DNA of 64,000 nt from CAVRXQ01 sp963725215 (GTDB taxonomy: Bacteria > Actinomycetota > Acidimicrobiia > Acidimicrobiales > Bog-793): contig CAVRXQ010000007.1 in assembly GCA_963725215.1 (NCBI GenBank), forward strand, positions 434,001 to 498,000, in the 5' to 3' direction. The notes beneath the pieces were generated by a model, which was not told the DNA's origin, did no database searches, and worked only from the letters and a program-made list of their open reading frames with translations. Position 1 is the first letter of the stretch. Each line of letters opens with the position of its first letter. This document shows positions 17,832-26,283 of this stretch, piece by piece. Made by a program: the position numbers and the translations under genes.

Positions 17832-19229
17832 ATGGATCACGACGAGAACGAGACGCAACCGATGGAAAACGCGGCCGCATCATCTGCGGAGACACCGACG
17901 TCTCCGCCCGAATCGCACCCCGGTCAGTCCTCCGAGACACCGACCGGCGCCGGCCCAGGCGATAGCCCGTCGAATCTCCCACCGCCGCCCTCTCCGTGGT
18001 TCGCGGCGGGTGGCACGCCGCTTCCCCCCCCGCCGGGCAGCTGGTGGACGCCCGGACAGGTCCCCTCCGAGGAAGCGCCCCGCGGTTCTGGACGCAAGAT
18101 CGCGGTACTCGTCGGGATCGTCGCCCTACTCGCGGGGGGCCTCGGCGCCGGGCTCGACGCCGCCGTCAACTCATCGTCGCACGCGCCGGGTCCCTCGGGG
18201 ACCGTGGCGACGCTGCCGAGGTCGGACTCGGGCATCGTCCCGAGCTCGACGCGCGTCTCTGATGTCGCCTCCGCAGTCGACCCGGCCGTCGTCGACATCG
18301 ACACCAGGGTGGCGAGCGCGGTCGGCAACGCCACAGAGGCCGCGGCGGGAACCGGCATGGTCATTTCCGCCTCCGGCCTCGTGCTCACAAATAACCACGT
18401 CGTCGAGTCCGCGACGAACATCAAGGTGACTATCCAAGGTCACGGCGGTTCCTACAAAGCCAAAGTGCTCGGCGTCGACCCGACTCAGGACGTCGCGCTG
18501 ATCAAGATCGAAAATCCCCCCACGCACCTGTCGTACGTGAGCACGGGCAACTCGGGCAAGGTGTCGGTCGGAACGCCGGTCGTCGCGATAGGCAACGCGC
18601 TCGGTCTCGGTGGCAAGCCGTCGGTGTCGAGCGGCACGATTACCTCGACGAACCGCACGATCACCGCCGGCGACGAGCTCACCCCGTCTACCCCGGAGAC
18701 CTTGCACCACCTGTTCGAGACCGACGCACCGATCCAGTCGGGTGACTCCGGCGGTCCGCTCGTCACCTTGCAAGGTCAGGTGATCGGGATGGACACCGCC
18801 GCGGCGTCCTCGGACTCGACGACCGGATCGCTTGGGTTCGCCATTCCGATCAACGAGGCGCTCCAGATCGCGAAGTCGATCGAACACCACCAGTCGAGCT
18901 CTCGCATCACGCTCGGGTTGACGGCTTTCCTCGGGGTCACCGAGCAGTCCGGCGGATCATCGGGTGGCGTCTTCGGTCAGCCGACGGGTTCGACATCGTC
19001 GTCGGGTGTGTTCATCTCCGACGTCATCACCGGGAGCCCTGCCGAAGCAGCGGGCCTCCAAGCTGGCGACTCGATCACCTCGATTGACGGCACGACGACG
19101 AACTCGATCCAGTCTCTGCAGAGCGCGATCCGTTCGCACAAGCCGGGCCAGTCGGTGACGTTGACGTACAAGAATCAAGCTGGTTCGTCGCACACCGCGA
19201 CGGTGAAGCTCGCCGGCATCCCCCTGTAA
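17832..19229 (+). CDS. Membrane-anchored HtrA/DegP-type serine protease with PDZ domain
   Basis: A 465-residue protease of the PepD/HtrA group. Residues 1-87 are a cytoplasmic Pro/Ser-rich tail, 88-110 one transmembrane helix, about 140-355 the extracytoplasmic trypsin-like domain and about 360-462 a PDZ domain. The catalytic triad is visible as His189 (TNNHVV), Asp220 (TQDVAL) and Ser306 (GDSGGPL). The family degrades or remodels misfolded envelope proteins. A strong hairpin follows the stop codon. No sensor kinase partner is adjacent. Confidence 0.92.
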   Translation: MDHDENETQPMENAAASSAETPTSPPESHPGQSSETPTGAGPGDSPSNLPPPPSPWFAAGGTPLPPPPGSWWTPGQVPSEEAPRGSGRKIAVLVGIVALLAGGLGAGLDAAVNSSSHAPGPSGTVATLPRSDSGIVPSSTRVSDVASAVDPAVVDIDTRVASAVGNATEAAAGTGMVISASGLVLTNNHVVESATNIKVTIQGHGGSYKAKVLGVDPTQDVALIKIENPPTHLSYVSTGNSGKVSVGTPVVAIGNALGLGGKPSVSSGTITSTNRTITAGDELTPSTPETLHHLFETDAPIQSGDSGGPLVTLQGQVIGMDTAAASSDSTTGSLGFAIPINEALQIAKSIEHHQSSSRITLGLTAFLGVTEQSGGSSGGVFGQPTGSTSSSGVFISDVITGSPAEAAGLQAGDSITSIDGTTTNSIQSLQSAIRSHKPGQSVTLTYKNQAGSSHTATVKLAGIPL

Positions 19230-19237
19230 CCTGCCCG

Positions 19238-19265
19238 CCTCGCGCCGGGCGGGCCCGGCGCGAGG
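19238..19265 (+). terminator. Hairpin after the HtrA-type gene
   Basis: A perfect 12-bp inverted repeat (arms CCTCGCGCCGGG and its complement) with a 4-base loop, starting 8 bases after the protease stop. There is no U-run on the plus strand, so it may act as a GC-rich or Rho-assisted terminator. Confidence 0.6.
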
Positions 19266-19301
19266 GTCGTTCTGCGGCTGCCTCTGTACGATCGCCTTCA
19301 T

Positions 19302-20180
19302 ATGGGCGCGATGAAGCCTGTCCACTTCAGCTGGCACGTGCTGCTCACGGACTGGAACGCGAGCGCCTTCCCGCTGTTCGCCGCGGTCGTGATCGCCGCG
19401 GTGGCCCTTTGGTACCTGCGGGCGGACTGGGTGCTCGCCGGCAAAGGACGGCGCTGGAGCGGAATGCGCACCGCCGCGTTCATGGCGGGACTCGTCATTG
19501 TCGAGGTTGCGCTGGGGTCGCCGATCTCAACGCTCACCGCCTCGTATTTCCAAGCGCACGTGCTGCAACACCTCCTGCTGATGGTGATCGCGCCACCGTT
19601 GCTCGCGCTCGGCGCGCCTTCGACGTTGTTGTTGCAGACCGCGGGCCGCACGACCAAGTCGTGGTGGTTGAAGATCCTGCACTCCCGGCCGTTCACCCTC
19701 GTGAGCCACCCAGTCAGCGTGTGGTTCTTGTACTTCGGGCTGATGTACGTGTTCTTCCTCACGCCGTTCATCGGTTTCGCGATGGCGCACATGGAAGTCA
19801 TGGACGTCGTCAATTTGACATTCTTGTTCGGCGCAACGCTTTATTGGTGGCCCGTTGTCGGACTCGACCCGATACCGCGCTGGAAGATGGGCTACGGCGC
19901 GCGAATGGTCACCCTCGCGCTCGGCGTGCCGGTGGAGGCGTTCTTGGGGATCGCGCTCTTGAACGACTCGAAGCCGGCGGCCTCTATATACACCTTGTCG
20001 AGCACGCACGCTGGGGGAGGGCTGTTGTGGGTGCTGTCGGAGCTGTTCACCGTCGGCGCGCTCGTGCCGATCTTTTTCCAGTGGATGCGTTCCGAAGACC
20101 GCCAGGCGGCGCGAGACGACGCCCGTCTCGACGCCGAGGCCGAACGAGCCCGAGCTGCCGCCGGACAGAGCACGGTCTGA
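19302..20180 (+). CDS. ctaG: Cytochrome c oxidase assembly factor CtaG (caa3 type)
   Basis: A 292-residue integral membrane protein with about seven helices and the family histidine-containing segment HVLQHLLLM (about residues 86-94). PPLLALGAP follows, and WWPVVGLDP lies further on. CtaG of this type is needed for active aa3/caa3 oxidase, probably in CuA/CuB insertion. No oxidase subunit genes are nearby. TACGAT lies about 8 bases before the ATG, so the transcript may be leaderless. The C-terminal 25 residues are charged and Ala-rich. Confidence 0.88.
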   Translation: MGAMKPVHFSWHVLLTDWNASAFPLFAAVVIAAVALWYLRADWVLAGKGRRWSGMRTAAFMAGLVIVEVALGSPISTLTASYFQAHVLQHLLLMVIAPPLLALGAPSTLLLQTAGRTTKSWWLKILHSRPFTLVSHPVSVWFLYFGLMYVFFLTPFIGFAMAHMEVMDVVNLTFLFGATLYWWPVVGLDPIPRWKMGYGARMVTLALGVPVEAFLGIALLNDSKPAASIYTLSSTHAGGGLLWVLSELFTVGALVPIFFQWMRSEDRQAARDDARLDAEAERARAAAGQSTV

Positions 20181-20278
20181 GCGTTCAGCGATGAGAGTCC
20201 AACGACGCCTCGCAGGATCGCGCGCGCCCGAAGCCGACGATGCTGGCGCAGACGAGTCCGATCGGGAAGGGTGAGGCG

Positions 20279-21325
20279 ATGCGGATCGTGATCGTGGCCC
20301 CGCCGTGGCTGCCAGTTCCGCCGCCCGCGTACGGCGGGACGGAGACCGTCCTCGACTCCCTGGCGCGGGGATTGAAGGCCGCTGGCCACGACGTCTTGTT
20401 GTTCACCACCGGGGACAGCACGTGTGATGTCGAGCGGGGCTGGTTTTTCGAGCACTCCTTCGGCGTCGGGGTGGGCGGAGCAGCGCAGGAGATCCGCCAC
20501 GTCGTGCACGCGTACGACGCGGCAAAAGACGCCGACGTCGTCCACGACCACACCTTGTGTGGCCCGCTGTACTGCGACCGCTTCCCGGACCTGCCGGTGC
20601 TCACGACGAACCACGGTCCTTTCGAGAGCGACCTCATCGACTTGTACCGGGTGACGTCGAAGCAGGTTCCGGTGATCGCAATCTCGTACCATCAGGCTTC
20701 GACGGCGCACGGCGTCGAGATCGCGGCCGTCATTCACCACGGTCTCGAGCCCGACCGCTTCCCGGTGCAATCCGGTGCGGGCGGATATGCGTTGTTCCTC
20801 GGCCGGCTCAATCCGACGAAGGGCGCGCACATCGCGGCGCGCGTCGCAAGGCGCGCCGGCATCCCGTTGCGAATCGCGGGAAAGCGGTCCGAGCCGATCG
20901 AGATCGAGTACTTCGAACAGACCCTGAAGCCTTTGCTCGGCCAAGACATCGACTACGTGGGCGAAGTCGACCACGACACGAAGGTCCAGCTCCTCGGGGG
21001 TGCAGCGATGCTGCTCAATCCGATCGAGTGGCCCGAGCCCTTCGGGATGGTGATGATCGAGGCGCTCGCGTGCGGGACGCCGGTCGTCACCACTCCGTAC
21101 GGGGCGGCGCCGGAGATCGTCGACGACGGGGTCACCGGGTTCATCTGCGCCGAAGAGCCCGAGCTCGTCGATGCGGTCGGGCGCATCGGTGAGATCGACC
21201 GACAGGCCTGCCGGCGCGCAGTCGAGGAGCGGTTCTCTCTAAAGCGTGTCGTGGACCAGCACGTCGAGGTCTTCGAGCGCGCGGTGCGCGGCGAGATCGG
21301 GGCGAGGGCTATCCACCGATGGTGA
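20279..21325 (+). CDS. Glycosyltransferase family 4 protein
   Basis: A 348-residue GT-B enzyme. The N-terminal domain opens with IVAPPWLPVPPPAYGGTE and the C-terminal domain contains LGRLNPTKGAHIA and the nucleotide-sugar motif EPFGMVMIEALACGTPV. The start at 20279 is chosen over an in-frame ATG 39 bases upstream, because homology and a GAGG-like site match it. It overlaps the next gene by 7 bases and so is very likely translated with it. Donor and acceptor are unknown; the partner suggests storage or capsular polysaccharide metabolism. Confidence 0.88.
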   Translation: MRIVIVAPPWLPVPPPAYGGTETVLDSLARGLKAAGHDVLLFTTGDSTCDVERGWFFEHSFGVGVGGAAQEIRHVVHAYDAAKDADVVHDHTLCGPLYCDRFPDLPVLTTNHGPFESDLIDLYRVTSKQVPVIAISYHQASTAHGVEIAAVIHHGLEPDRFPVQSGAGGYALFLGRLNPTKGAHIAARVARRAGIPLRIAGKRSEPIEIEYFEQTLKPLLGQDIDYVGEVDHDTKVQLLGGAAMLLNPIEWPEPFGMVMIEALACGTPVVTTPYGAAPEIVDDGVTGFICAEEPELVDAVGRIGEIDRQACRRAVEERFSLKRVVDQHVEVFERAVRGEIGARAIHRW

Positions 21326-23448
21326 CGAGCTGGTCGGTCGGCACCCAGGTGGGACTCGGCGGAGTCTCCGCGGCGGGGGTGACCCTCGTCGAGGGGACGA
21401 GCTTCGTCATCTCCTCTCCGGGCGGGGACATCGTGCCCGGAGACGCGGAAGGTCTTTTCTTCCGGGACACCCGGTATCTGTCCGCGTGGCGCCTTTCGAT
21501 CGATGACCGTCCGATCGAGCCCCTTTCGGTCGTCTCGAACGACCCGTTTTCCGCGACGTTCCTCGGACGCACCCAGCCCGAAGAAGGGCGTGCCGACAGC
21601 ACGTTGTTTGTGATTCGCGACCGCTTCGTCGGTGACGGCATGCGCGAGGACATCGTGCTGCGGAATCTGGGCTCTGAAGCGACGGCGTGCACCTTGAGCG
21701 TCGCGTACGAAGCGGATTTCGAGCACCTTTTCGAGGTCAAGGAGAACCGGGTGTCACCGCACGGGGAAGCGGTGATGAGGATCGAAGACGGGCGGGTGTT
21801 CATCGATCACACCTGGCGTGAGCGCCGCCGCGGCCTTCGACTGCGATCCCCGCACGGCGCGACGTCGACCGGCAACGAGATCACGATGGACGTCGTCGTC
21901 CCGCCGCGAGGCGAGTGGCGCGGTTGTTTCGAAGTCGAACTCGAGATGGACGGCGAGCTTGCCCAGCTCCGCTACCGGTGCGGAGACCGCGTCGAGTTCT
22001 CGACGCCCGCGACCCGTCTTCGCAAATGGGAGCGGTCGACTCCGCGTGTCACGACGGACGACGAGGCAATCAACCGCGCACTTTCTCGGTCGATCCTCGA
22101 CCTCGGAGCGCTGAGGATTTTCGATCCCGCGACACCGAACAACGTGGTCGTCGCGGCGGGCGCGCCGTGGTTCATGACGCTGTTCGGGCGGGACTCCATC
22201 ATCACCTCGTGGATGACCCTGGTCGTCGACCCGTCGCTCGCGTTGTCGACGCTGCGCACCCTCGCTCGCTACCAAGGAAGGGACGCTGACCCACGCACCG
22301 AGGAGGAACCCGGTCGGATCCTGCACGAGATCCGGTCGGGATTGGGTGGGATCGGCGTCGAAGAGTCGATCTACTACGGCTCTATCGACGCAACACCCCT
22401 TTTCGTGATGTTGCTCGGCGAGCTGCACGACTTCGGCATCGACGCCGACGCGATCGACGAGCTGCTGCCTGCCGCCGATCGTGCGATCGAGTGGATCGAG
22501 AACTACGGCGATCGGGATGGCGACGGATTCGTCGAGTACCGCCGAGCGACGGATCGCGGACTCATCAACCAAGGATGGAAGGACTCCTACGACGGCATCA
22601 ACTTCGCCGGCGGCCGCATCGCCGAGGCGCCGATCGCGCTGTGCGAGGTACAGGGATACGTTTACTCGGCGTACCGGGCGCGGGCGCGAATCGCCCGAGC
22701 GAGGGGTGACGAAGCGACTTCACAGCGCTGCGAGGCAAGCGCGATCGCCCTTCGGGAAGCATTCAACGAGCGTTTCTTCCTCGAGGATCGCGGATACCTC
22801 GCGATCGGACTCGACGCCGAGAAGCGTCCGATCGACGCCCTGTCGTCCAATATCGGACATTGCCTATGGACCGGCATCGTCGATGACGACAAGGCCGAAC
22901 GTCTCGCGAAGCACATGTTGTCGTCCGAGATGTTCACCGGTTGGGGAATCCGAACCCTCGCGTCGAACATGGGCGCATACAACCCGGTCAGTTACCACAA
23001 CGGATCGGTTTGGCCACACGACAACGCGATCGGCGCGGCAGGACTGATGCGCTACGGATTCGAGCAAGAGGCACAGACGATCGCGCTGGCGATGTTCGAG
23101 ACTGCCGTGGCGTTCGAATCGCGTCTCCCAGAGCTGTTCTGCGGGTTCGGTCGAGACGAGTTCGCCGTTCCGGTCGGTTATCCGACGTCCTGCTCGCCAC
23201 AGGCGTGGGCGGCTGCAACTCCGTTCAGCTTGTTGCGAACGTTGCTTTCGTTCGAACCGGACATGAACGAGCGACGTGTGTTCTTGAAACCCGCGATCCC
23301 GGAGTCCCTTGGCACGCTGCGCGTCGAACAAGTTCCGATCGGTGGGCAACGAGTGACGATCGAAGCGCACGACGACAGCGCCGAGGTGAGTGGGCTCGAC
23401 GGCGATCTCGAGCTCGTGCTGTCGCGGCGGTCAACACACGAGCGCTAG
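21319..23448 (+). CDS. Glycogen-debranching-type protein (GDE N-terminal domain plus six-hairpin glycosidase)
   Basis: A 709-residue protein. The N-terminal beta domain (about 1-230) has the family features EGTSFVISSPGGDI and GLFFRDTRYLS. An (alpha/alpha)6 catalytic-like domain (about 250-690) follows with GAPWFMTLFGRDSIITSW, RDGDGFVEY, QGWKDSYDGI and HNGSVWPHDNA. This resembles amylo-alpha-1,6-glucosidases and related proteins. Its exact substrate is not established, and close actinobacterial relatives are often only annotated as GDE-domain proteins. It overlaps the upstream glycosyltransferase gene. Confidence 0.88.
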   Translation: MVTSWSVGTQVGLGGVSAAGVTLVEGTSFVISSPGGDIVPGDAEGLFFRDTRYLSAWRLSIDDRPIEPLSVVSNDPFSATFLGRTQPEEGRADSTLFVIRDRFVGDGMREDIVLRNLGSEATACTLSVAYEADFEHLFEVKENRVSPHGEAVMRIEDGRVFIDHTWRERRRGLRLRSPHGATSTGNEITMDVVVPPRGEWRGCFEVELEMDGELAQLRYRCGDRVEFSTPATRLRKWERSTPRVTTDDEAINRALSRSILDLGALRIFDPATPNNVVVAAGAPWFMTLFGRDSIITSWMTLVVDPSLALSTLRTLARYQGRDADPRTEEEPGRILHEIRSGLGGIGVEESIYYGSIDATPLFVMLLGELHDFGIDADAIDELLPAADRAIEWIENYGDRDGDGFVEYRRATDRGLINQGWKDSYDGINFAGGRIAEAPIALCEVQGYVYSAYRARARIARARGDEATSQRCEASAIALREAFNERFFLEDRGYLAIGLDAEKRPIDALSSNIGHCLWTGIVDDDKAERLAKHMLSSEMFTGWGIRTLASNMGAYNPVSYHNGSVWPHDNAIGAAGLMRYGFEQEAQTIALAMFETAVAFESRLPELFCGFGRDEFAVPVGYPTSCSPQAWAAATPFSLLRTLLSFEPDMNERRVFLKPAIPESLGTLRVEQVPIGGQRVTIEAHDDSAEVSGLDGDLELVLSRRSTHER

Positions 23449-23523
23449 CAGGCGCGGGCCGGAGGCCTCAGCGCGTCATCTCGTCGAGGTCGTCGTTCGT
23501 TCCGTGATCGGCCCACCCGCCGT

Positions 23524-24633
23524 GTGTCCGAACGAAAAGTGATTCTCGACGCGGCAACAGATCCCGAACCTGAACAGCGCGAAGCGACCTACGATCGCTC
23601 GGTGCTCGTTGTCTCCGGTGCGCCGCAACTCGACCACCACGAAACCGGCTACGGACATCCCGAACGCAAAGCTCGTGTACAAGCGGCGCTCGATGGCATC
23701 GCGTCGGCGCGACTGTGGGACGCGGTGGTCCCGATCGAACCACGACGGGCGAGCATCGAGGAGCTGTGCTTGGTGCATCCGCTCGGTTACGTCGAGGGGA
23801 TCGAATCGATCTGCGCAGAGGGCGGCGGAGCACTCGATTCGGACACGATCGTGAGCGAAGGTTCCTTCGACACCGCGTGCTTCGCGACGGGCGCGTGCCT
23901 GGCCGTCGTCGACTCGCTCGCGTCCGGTCGCGGTCACGTCGGCTTCGCAGCCGCGCGACCTCCCGGCCATCACGCGGCCAAGCATCACGCGATGGGGTTC
24001 TGTCTGTTCAACAACGTCGCGATCGCGGCCGCGTATCTCGTCGAGCGAGGGGAGCGCGTCTGCGTCGTCGACTGGGACGTGCACCACGGGAACGGGACGC
24101 AGGAGATTTTTTGGGACGAGCCTCGTGTGCTGTATGTGTCGACGCACCAGTCGCCGTTGTACCCGGGCACCGGCTCGGCCGACGAGATCGGCGGGCCGGG
24201 CGCGCTCGGGCTTACCTTGAACGTCCCTTTGCCTGCGCACGCGACCGGCGACGTCTGCCGTCGAGCCTTCGACGAGATCATCTCCCCCGAGGTGGAAGCT
24301 TTCGAGCCCGACTGGGTGCTCGTTTCGGCCGGCTTTGACGCTCATCGGGCCGACCCGCTTGCGAACCTCGAGCTCACTTCGGGAGATTTCGCTGCGTTCG
24401 CGAAGGTCGTGGCCGAGTACACGCCCGCTCCGGGACGCCTCGCGTTCGTCCTCGAGGGCGGCTACGACCTCGAGGCGCTGCGGGTCTCGGTTGGGGCGAC
24501 GCTCGCGGCCGCTCTCGGCGAACCGGTGCGCGCGGAAGCGCCGTCTTCTGGTGGGCCTGGTGCCGATGACCTCGCGCGGGTGACGAACGCGCGGCTGCGG
24601 GCCTTTGATGCCGCCGAGGCGGAGCACACCTGA
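23524..24633 (+). CDS. Histone-deacetylase-fold amidohydrolase
   Basis: A 369-residue zinc deacetylase of the HDAC / acetylpolyamine amidohydrolase / AcuC superfamily. Motifs: RPPGHHAAKHHAMGFCLFNN (tandem His), DWDVHHGNGTQ (zinc Asp and His), STHQSPLYPGTG, AGFDAHRADPL (second zinc Asp) and LEGGYDLEAL. The sequence is nearest to class II-like bacterial HDACs. The start is uncertain: GTG at 23524 adds a weak 26-residue lead, and GTG at 23602 is an alternative. Possible substrates are acetyl-lysine proteins such as acetyl-CoA synthetase, polyamines or acetylated sugars; context does not decide. Confidence 0.9.
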   Translation: MSERKVILDAATDPEPEQREATYDRSVLVVSGAPQLDHHETGYGHPERKARVQAALDGIASARLWDAVVPIEPRRASIEELCLVHPLGYVEGIESICAEGGGALDSDTIVSEGSFDTACFATGACLAVVDSLASGRGHVGFAAARPPGHHAAKHHAMGFCLFNNVAIAAAYLVERGERVCVVDWDVHHGNGTQEIFWDEPRVLYVSTHQSPLYPGTGSADEIGGPGALGLTLNVPLPAHATGDVCRRAFDEIISPEVEAFEPDWVLVSAGFDAHRADPLANLELTSGDFAAFAKVVAEYTPAPGRLAFVLEGGYDLEALRVSVGATLAAALGEPVRAEAPSSGGPGADDLARVTNARLRAFDAAEAEHT

Positions 24634-24634
24634 G

Positions 24635-24651
24635 AGGGCGACGAACGCCCT
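24635..24651. terminator. Hairpin between convergent genes
   Basis: A 6-bp perfect stem (AGGGCG / CGCCCT) with a 5-base loop between the deacetylase stop and the convergent VOC gene stop, followed by TTC on the plus strand. It could serve both genes; the short stem makes this moderate evidence. Confidence 0.45.
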
Positions 24652-24669
24652 TTCAAATCGGCCGAGGAC

Positions 24670-25032
24670 TTATTGGTCCTGGATCAACCCGAGGACGTTG
24701 CCGTCAGGGTCGGTGAAAGCGGCCACCAGGCGGCCGCCACCGACGTCGCGCGCCGGCTCCTTCACCGTGGCACCGACAGCGGTCACCTCGGCGAGTTTCG
24801 CCTCGATGTCCGGCACGTGCCAGTAAGCCACCGGCGAGGTGATTCCTTGCGGTCCACCGCCCGGCAGCAACCCGATGTGCTGGCCCGCGGCCTCGAAACC
24901 GACGTAATAGTCCGAGTCCGCATCGGATCGCGGCGGCACGCCGAGCAGTGCCGTGTACATCGGTTTTGCCGTCGCCAGGTCGGACACGGGAACCAGCACG
25001 GTCTTGACTCCTTCAGTGGAAGATCCGCTCAT
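24670..25032 (-). CDS. VOC-superfamily (glyoxalase/bleomycin-resistance-like) protein
   Basis: A 120-residue protein with two beta-alpha-beta-beta-beta modules typical of the vicinal oxygen chelate fold: KTVLVPVSDLATAKPMYTALLG at the start, then AYWHVPDIEAKLAEV and AFTDPDGNVLGLIQ. Such proteins are often dioxygenases, isomerases or drug-binding proteins; the metal ligands are incomplete here, so no reaction is assigned. The ATG at 25032 follows GAGGAG. It is downstream of the ArsR-SRPBCC pair on the same strand. Confidence 0.8.
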   Translation of the reverse strand: MSGSSTEGVKTVLVPVSDLATAKPMYTALLGVPPRSDADSDYYVGFEAAGQHIGLLPGGGPQGITSPVAYWHVPDIEAKLAEVTAVGATVKEPARDVGGGRLVAAFTDPDGNVLGLIQDQ

Positions 25033-25134
25033 GGGCACTCCTCACGTCGTGGGTCACATTGACCCGGTGTCTACGGTCAGGAACGTCGGCGAGGGCGGCC
25101 GCTTCGACGAGGCACGGACGCCGTCGTCGGCGGC

Positions 25135-25569
25135 TCACGCGTTGGCGGTTAGCCGCTCGAGTAGTTCGTCGACGCGCGCGAAGCCGCCCTTCGCGCCCTC
25201 CTCGACGCCGTAGTGCATCGTCGTGTCGCGCTCTTCGGTCGTGGCGAAGCGCATCGTCTGTGTCAGCTTCGTCCGGTCGCCGAGATCCTCGAACTCGAGC
25301 GTCTGCAAGTGATTCATGAAGGTCTGCACGAGGCGCTCCGGCGCTTCGACCTCGCGGTACTCGCCCTCGACGACGCCCATCGCGGTGCGGAAGCGGTACG
25401 TGCCTCCCGGGCGGAGGTCCATCTCCTCGACGACTGTTCCGTCGCCCCACCATTCGGGGATCAGCTTCGGATCCGTCCAGACGGAAAAGACGTGTGCGCG
25501 CGGTGCGTCGAAGACCCGCTCGACCCGGATCTCGAGCTCGTTCGGGGTGGTGACGGTGGTGGCGTTCAT
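25135..25569 (-). CDS. SRPBCC (AHSA1-like) domain protein
   Basis: A 144-residue START/AHSA1-like domain protein: RVFDAPRAHVFSVWTDP at the N-terminus, PEWWGDG and the LRPGGTYRFR strand in the middle, and a C-terminal helix MHYGVEEGAKGGFARVDELLE. It starts with ATG inside an ATGA overlap with the upstream ArsR gene, preceded by AAGGAG. Pairing of an ArsR regulator with an SRPBCC protein is common in actinobacteria. The ligand and physiological role are unknown. Confidence 0.85.
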   Translation of the reverse strand: MNATTVTTPNELEIRVERVFDAPRAHVFSVWTDPKLIPEWWGDGTVVEEMDLRPGGTYRFRTAMGVVEGEYREVEAPERLVQTFMNHLQTLEFEDLGDRTKLTQTMRFATTEERDTTMHYGVEEGAKGGFARVDELLERLTANA

Positions 25570-25877
25570 CGTTCTCCTTTCGTCCGTTCGACGACCTGCG
25601 CGAAGCGGTCGAGGCGCTGCAGCCAGGTGCTGATGCCCTCGAAGGCGTAGGGCACGAGCATGCACGTGCGGACACGGCCGACTTTTTCCGTCGTGACGAG
25701 CTCACCTTGCTCCAGCAGCCGGACGTGTTTCTTCATTCCGGTCAGCGACATGCCGAAGGGCTCGGCGAGCTCGCTGATCGTCGCGCTGCCGGCACCGAGC
25801 CGTTCGAGGACGGCGCGGCGCGTCGGGTCGGCGAGGGCTGAAAAGGCGCGGTCGACGGTCGTCGAATACTGAACCAT
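25566..25877 (-). CDS. ArsR-family winged-helix transcriptional regulator
   Basis: A 103-residue regulator with ALADPTRRAVLERLGAG, ISELAEPFGMSLTGMKKHVRLLEQGELV (helix-turn-helix) and the wing. It lacks a CxC metal-binding motif, so metal sensing is not indicated. The ATG at 25877 lies inside a perfect 16-bp palindrome, and a TATAAA box is positioned so that the transcript would begin at or next to the ATG. I infer a leaderless, autorepressed operon with the SRPBCC gene. Confidence 0.88.
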   Translation of the reverse strand: MVQYSTTVDRAFSALADPTRRAVLERLGAGSATISELAEPFGMSLTGMKKHVRLLEQGELVTTEKVGRVRTCMLVPYAFEGISTWLQRLDRFAQVVERTKGER

Positions 25878-25885
25878 TAGGTTCA
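25870..25885 (-). promoter_or_regulatory. Perfect palindrome over the arsR-like start codon (probable operator)
   Basis: TGAACC-TAAT-GGTTCA is a perfect inverted repeat, and the ATG of the regulator gene lies in its centre. A TATAAA element sits immediately upstream on the minus strand. The position fits autorepression by blocking promoter clearance. Confidence 0.65.
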
Positions 25886-26283
25886 CTTTATAGTCCGTCC
25901 GCTGTGCGATGCAAGGGTCGAGTTGACACCCCGGCATTCTGGCTAGATAAGCCGAGATCGTGGCGAAGTTCCACGGCATGGCGACTTATCAGTCCGTTTC
26001 CCGCTACCGGTCCTTCCAGGTCTACGAGACGACGCTGTTCGTCGCGTGCTGGCCCTGGCGCTCCGCGGGACTCAGCCTTTGGTGGATGCGACGACGAGTG
26101 ACCTGACGAGGGCCAGGCGTCGCTCGCTCTCGCCACGAGCAGCCAAGCGCGCCACGTAGTACCTGACTGCTCGCACGATCCTCAGCGCCCGGGGCGAACT
26201 CGACGACTGACCCTTAGCCAACCCAGGATTACGCACCGGCCCCGGTAGATTCGACCTGGTCAAGCGGCCGGCTTGGCCAGGGG
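25886..26283. other. Non-coding stretch between arsR-like gene and importer operon
   Basis: About 400 bases with only short, unconvincing reading frames. It must hold the divergent promoters. TAGATT near 26248 could be a -10 box for the importer operon, but I see no convincing -35. Confidence 0.4.
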
